Origin: Sporomusa acidovorans
Lineage (GTDB): Bacteria; Bacillota; Negativicutes; Sporomusales; Sporomusaceae
Assembly: GCF_900101845.1 (NCBI RefSeq)
Contig: NZ_FNAM01000010.1
Coordinates: 1-64,000, forward strand
Length of the DNA stretch: 64,000 bases
Reading direction: 5' to 3'
Shown: one piece after another, positions 61,326-64,000 of the stretch
Numbering within the stretch: the stretch's first letter is position 1
Layout: each line of letters begins with the position of its first letter
The notes under the pieces: generated by a model
The model's input: only the letters and a program-made list of their open reading frames with translations
What the model was told of the DNA's origin: nothing
Database searches by the model: none
Made by a program: the position numbers and the translations under genes

Positions 61326-62291
61326 ATGGAACGTGAACTGGCATTAGAGTTCGTACGGGTTACTGAGGCTGCGGCTGTTGCGTGCGGTCGCTGGATGGGA
61401 CGTGGAGATAAAATTGCGGCTGATCAAGCTGCGGTAGATGCAATGCGGGCTGCTTTCGATACGGTAAGTATTAGCGGCCGGGTCGTCATTGGTGAGGGTG
61501 AAATGGACGAAGCACCCATGCTGTATATCGGCGAAGAAGTTGGTCATGGCGGTCCGGAAGTAGACATTGCCGTTGATCCGCTGGAAGGAACAAATTTAGT
61601 TGCCAAAGGCTTGCCGGGTTCAATCGCTGTGCTGGCCATTGCACCGTGCGGCTGCCTGCTGCATGCGCCGGACATGTATATGGATAAGATTGCCGTAGGT
61701 CCCATGGCAAGAGGCAAAATTGACATTAATGCGCCGGTGACCGAGAACCTCAAAGCCGTGGCTGCCGCGCTGCAACGTAAGGTGGAAGATGTTACGGTGG
61801 TTATTCTTGACCGGCCGCGCCATGCTGCCATAATTAAAGAAGCCCGTGATGCCGGTGCCAGAATTAAGCTGATCAGTGATGGTGATGTATCGCCTGCTAT
61901 CAATGCGGCTATTGAAGGTACAGGCGTTCATATGCTGCTGGGTATCGGCGGCGCTCCTGAGGGTGTATTGGCCGCTGCTGCAATCAAATGCCTGGGCGGC
62001 GATATGCAAGGCAGGTTGTGGCCGGAAAGCGATGCCGATATAGAGCGGGCCAGGACAATGGGGATTACTGATATTAATAAGGTCTTTACCCTCGATGAAC
62101 TGGTTAAGGGGGATGACGTTATCTTTGCCGCAACAGCCATTACCCAGGGCGATTTACTCAACGGAGTACGCTATTTTGGGGGCGGGGCCCGTACCCATTC
62201 TATTGTAATGCGCGCATCGACAGGTACGATTCGCTTTGTTGATGCCATTCATAAGTTTGAGAAAAAACCGATGCTTATTAAGCGGGCATAA
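61326..62291 (+). CDS. glpX: Fructose-1,6-bisphosphatase, class II
   Basis: 321 residues. It hydrolyses fructose 1,6-bisphosphate in gluconeogenesis. Family motifs: [17 protein letters not shown] (metal-binding glutamates) near 60, [17 protein letters not shown] near 85, DRPRHAAII near 160 and [14 protein letters not shown] near 210. SD AAGGAGATG lies 6-8 nt before the ATG. It is separated from fsa by a terminator. Confidence 0.95.
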   Translation: MERELALEFVRVTEAAAVACGRWMGRGDKIAADQAAVDAMRAAFDTVSISGRVVIGEGEMDEAPMLYIGEEVGHGGPEVDIAVDPLEGTNLVAKGLPGSIAVLAIAPCGCLLHAPDMYMDKIAVGPMARGKIDINAPVTENLKAVAAALQRKVEDVTVVILDRPRHAAIIKEARDAGARIKLISDGDVSPAINAAIEGTGVHMLLGIGGAPEGVLAAAAIKCLGGDMQGRLWPESDADIERARTMGITDINKVFTLDELVKGDDVIFAATAITQGDLLNGVRYFGGGARTHSIVMRASTGTIRFVDAIHKFEKKPMLIKRA

Positions 62292-62329
62292 GAAAGCGGA
62301 TATTCTTAAAAACATGTAAATTTATAAAG

Positions 62330-62367
62330 ATACCTCTTGCAATTATTTATTGTAAGAGGTATTTTTA
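62330..62367 (+). terminator. Intrinsic terminator after glpX
   Basis: 13-bp stem (62330-62342 with 62350-62362, one G-U) followed by TTTTAATAAG. Confidence 0.85.
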
Positions 62368-62397
62368 ATAAGGAATAGCGAAATCATATTTTTATGA

Positions 62398-62427
62398 TTG
62401 ACGTTACCTGATATTCGATCATACACT
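62398..62427 (+). promoter_or_regulatory. Promoter of the M-box-mgtE transcript
   Basis: TTGACG (62398-62403) and TACACT (62422-62427) with an 18-bp spacer. The predicted start lies shortly before the M-box. Confidence 0.6.
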
Positions 62428-62442
62428 ATACCAAACTAAACA

Positions 62443-62670
62443 TTCTCTGTTAGGTGAGGCTCCTGCATAGAAAAATGCCACTGCCCGGAAACGTCGAGAG
62501 ACGCCAATGGGTTAACAGGTTCTACCGAATTAAGGTTTTACTTAATGTGGCTGAGTGATATCCCGCTCTACGTTATGCAGTGCTAAAACTAAACGAGTAG
62601 AGAAGGTCACAGACAGTTACTTAGCGATTCAGATAGACCTTCTTCACAAAAGAGAAGGTCTGTCTTTTTT
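62443..62670 (+). promoter_or_regulatory. M-box (ykoK) magnesium riboswitch with terminator
   Basis: The aptamer (about 62443-62602) has the conserved GTTAGGTGAGGCTCCTG, GCCACTGCCCGGAAACG, GACGCCAATGGGTTAACAGG and TATGCAGTGCTAAAACT blocks; P1 pairs CTCTAC (62566-62571) with GTAGAG (62597-62602). The terminator stem (62635-62643 with 62653-62661, then TTTTTT) competes with an antiterminator: AGAAGGTC (62601-62608) pairs with GACCTTCT (62636-62643). Mg2+ stabilises the aptamer and hence termination (known mechanism). Confidence 0.93.
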
Positions 62671-62696
62671 ATTTCTGACCAGAAGGAGGTGGTGTT

Positions 62697-62807
62697 GTGG
62701 ATTCCGGCCCTGAGAGTAAGACCCAATATAACAGGCAAAAGCCCTGCTTATCGCTTCACGTGAATTTGGTAGGCCGGGCCTGTGCAAAAGAGGAGGTATG
62801 GATATGA
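62697..62807 (+). CDS. Possible 36-residue leader peptide upstream of mgtE
   Basis: GTG 62697 lies 7 nt after GAAGGAGGT, a better SD position than most genes here. The frame reads 36 codons and its TGA (62805-62807) overlaps the mgtE ATG (62804) as ATGA. The peptide is basic and polar with two cysteines and no recognised motif. It lies between the M-box terminator and mgtE, so its translation could couple to or tune mgtE. It may also be a chance frame. Confidence 0.45.
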   Translation: MDSGPESKTQYNRQKPCLSLHVNLVGRACAKEEVWI

Positions 62808-64000
62808 CGGTGATGATTAATGAATTTTATTTTAGTCAGCTCCTGGGAAAACCCATTCTTGATATCGCTGGGCGGCGGATTGGCCAGGTTAAGGATATGG
62901 CAGTCAAATGGGACGGCGCCGCACCGCGGGTAACAGGCATTAAATACGGACGGAATATCCAAGGCTTGGTGCCGATACAGTTTGTTGCGGAAGTGAGTGA
63001 CAGGCAGGTAAAACTCGCTGGCGAATTTTCCCCGCAGGTTATGATGCCGCTCTATGAGGATGAAATTTACGTCCGCAAATGGCTGCTTGATAAGCAGATT
63101 ATTGATTTTAAGGGATCTAAACTGGTCCGGGTCAATGATATTACTTTGACGTGGATTGTCCATGAACAGCAGCGAAATTTAGTCTTGCTGGCCGTTGATG
63201 TCGGGTTGCGGGGACTTTTTCGGCGACTTGGCTTGGAATTTTTGGTCAAACGTTTGGCGCAAAATTTTATTGGCTGGCAGTTTATTAAGCCTTTGGAAGA
63301 CCGGACTTCCAGCCTGCAGCTTAGCCGTGACAAGAAGCAGTTCAGCCAGCTGCATCCTGCGGATATCGCCGATATTGTCGAGCAGTTGGATTATAACAGC
63401 AGGGCCAGTTTTATCAAGAATTTGGATACACGGCAGGCGATTGAGGCTTTGGCTGAAATGGATCTGGATACCCAGATAGAAATTATTACTCAAATGGATC
63501 AGGAACAAGCCTCCGATCTTTTGGAAGATATGCCGCCTGACGAAGCGGCAGATATTTTAGGCGAGCTGCCTGACGAAAAATCACAGGCATTGCTGAGCTT
63601 AATGGAATCCGACGATGCCGAAGAAGTGCAGGAATTAATGAATTATCCTGACGCTACGGCAGGTGCCCTGATGACAACCGAGTACATTGGCTTGTCTGCC
63701 AAACTTACGGCGGAAGAAACCATTGAGAAAATACGCGAATTAGCGCCAAACGCAGAGACTATTTACTATATTTATGTTCTGGATGACAAAGAAATGTTAC
63801 TGGGAGCACTTTCCTTACGTGAGCTTATTCTGGCGTCTCCCCAGGCTAAGTTGGAATCGATTATGCATGAAAAAGTGATTTATGTACGGCATGAGGATAG
63901 TCACCGCAAAGTGGCGGATATTATCCACAAGTACGGCTTACTGGCAGTTCCGGTTGTTGATGAGCAAAATAGCATGCTGGGCATCATAACGGTTGATGAT
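62804..64000 (+). CDS. mgtE: Magnesium transporter MgtE, N-terminal part (runs off window)
   Basis: 399 codons are visible without a stop. ATG 62804 is preferred to 62798 because AGAGGAGGT ends at 62797. An N-terminal PRC-barrel-like domain (residues ~5-85; GKPILDIAGRRIGQVKD) precedes the MgtE N-domain helices (LHPADIADIVEQLD, DMPPDEAADILGELPD, MNYPDATAGALMTTEYIG) and the first and second CBS modules (from about residue 285, ending in LGIITVDD). The membrane domain lies outside the window. The CBS/N domains sense cytosolic Mg2+ and gate the channel. Transcription is controlled by the M-box. Confidence 0.92.
   Translation, partial: MTVMINEFYFSQLLGKPILDIAGRRIGQVKDMAVKWDGAAPRVTGIKYGRNIQGLVPIQFVAEVSDRQVKLAGEFSPQVMMPLYEDEIYVRKWLLDKQIIDFKGSKLVRVNDITLTWIVHEQQRNLVLLAVDVGLRGLFRRLGLEFLVKRLAQNFIGWQFIKPLEDRTSSLQLSRDKKQFSQLHPADIADIVEQLDYNSRASFIKNLDTRQAIEALAEMDLDTQIEIITQMDQEQASDLLEDMPPDEAADILGELPDEKSQALLSLMESDDAEEVQELMNYPDATAGALMTTEYIGLSAKLTAEETIEKIRELAPNAETIYYIYVLDDKEMLLGALSLRELILASPQAKLESIMHEKVIYVRHEDSHRKVADIIHKYGLLAVPVVDEQNSMLGIITVDD

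Overview
This window reads as chromosomal DNA of an anaerobic, spore-forming Firmicute, most likely a diderm Negativicute of the Sporomusa/Pelosinus type. The taxonomic call is inference. It rests on Firmicute regulation (T-box, M-box, RNA polymerase delta, a Spo0F-like regulator, a SpoIID-like protein), strong AGGAGG ribosome sites, frequent GTG/TTG starts, and an anaerobic energy metabolism with a Tat-exported fumarate reductase. No rRNA, tRNA, CRISPR array or intact mobile element was found. An ISAs1-type transposase tail lies at the left edge.

Layout. (1) 462-6232: housekeeping run glmU-prs-GNAT-polysaccharide deacetylase-pth-radical SAM, mostly one strand and tightly spaced. (2) 7104-10747: three-gene fumarate reductase with a twin-arginine flavoprotein, a two-cluster iron-sulfur protein and a CCG-domain protein, resembling the MfrABE (8-methylmenaquinol:fumarate reductase) type. 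(3) 10907-21212: a broken chemoreceptor, an amino-acid permease behind an SD-sequestering hairpin, an N-formylglutamate amidohydrolase-like gene, a ferritin-like protein, two GGDEF proteins (one active-looking, one degenerate), a secreted GH26-like enzyme and a small ferredoxin. (4) 21339-24043: a Crp/Fnr regulator, then serA behind a T-box leader that carries two T-box/terminator modules. (5) 24465-31019: 2-hydroxyacid (glycolate/lactate) dehydrogenase glcE-glcF-glcD, followed by a four-subunit 2-oxoacid:ferredoxin oxidoreductase korDABC. A decayed CoA-transferase gene follows. (6) 32618-37489: a redox island behind a near-perfect CRP-type palindrome: a siroheme reductase fused to DUF1858, an unrecognised protein with an internal duplication, NfnAB transhydrogenase and a small membrane protein. 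(7) 37513-47780: acyltransferase-like membrane protein, SMR-type transporter, phosphate transport (DUF47-pit), single-chain purL, VOC protein, DUF2156, speD and a b-type cytochrome. (8) 47798-57391: a divergent MurE-like ligase, VanW-type lipoprotein, SpoIID-like protein, DUF1934, argS, rpoE, pyrG, sppA and a Yip1 protein. (9) 57388-64000: DUF6044-type membrane protein, spo0F-like regulator, zinc-ribbon protein, transaldolase, glpX, and an M-box riboswitch in front of mgtE, which runs off the right edge.

How it fits together. GlcDEF feeds electrons from a 2-hydroxyacid, Kor moves 2-oxoacid electrons to ferredoxin, Nfn links ferredoxin and NADH to NADPH, and the exported fumarate reductase can act as terminal oxidase of the quinone pool. 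A Crp/Fnr protein and a Crp-type operator in the same window are a plausible regulator-target pair, which is untested. RNA-level control is prominent: T-box, M-box, and hairpins that bury the SD of a permease and of a small membrane protein.

Most unusual items: a repeated structured intergenic element with apparent compensatory pairing (three copies), the siroheme reductase-DUF1858 fusion next to a duplicated protein of unknown function, apparent ATA/ATT start codons behind strong SDs, a MurE paralog with altered signature motifs, and loss of the covalent-FAD histidine in the exported fumarate reductase.
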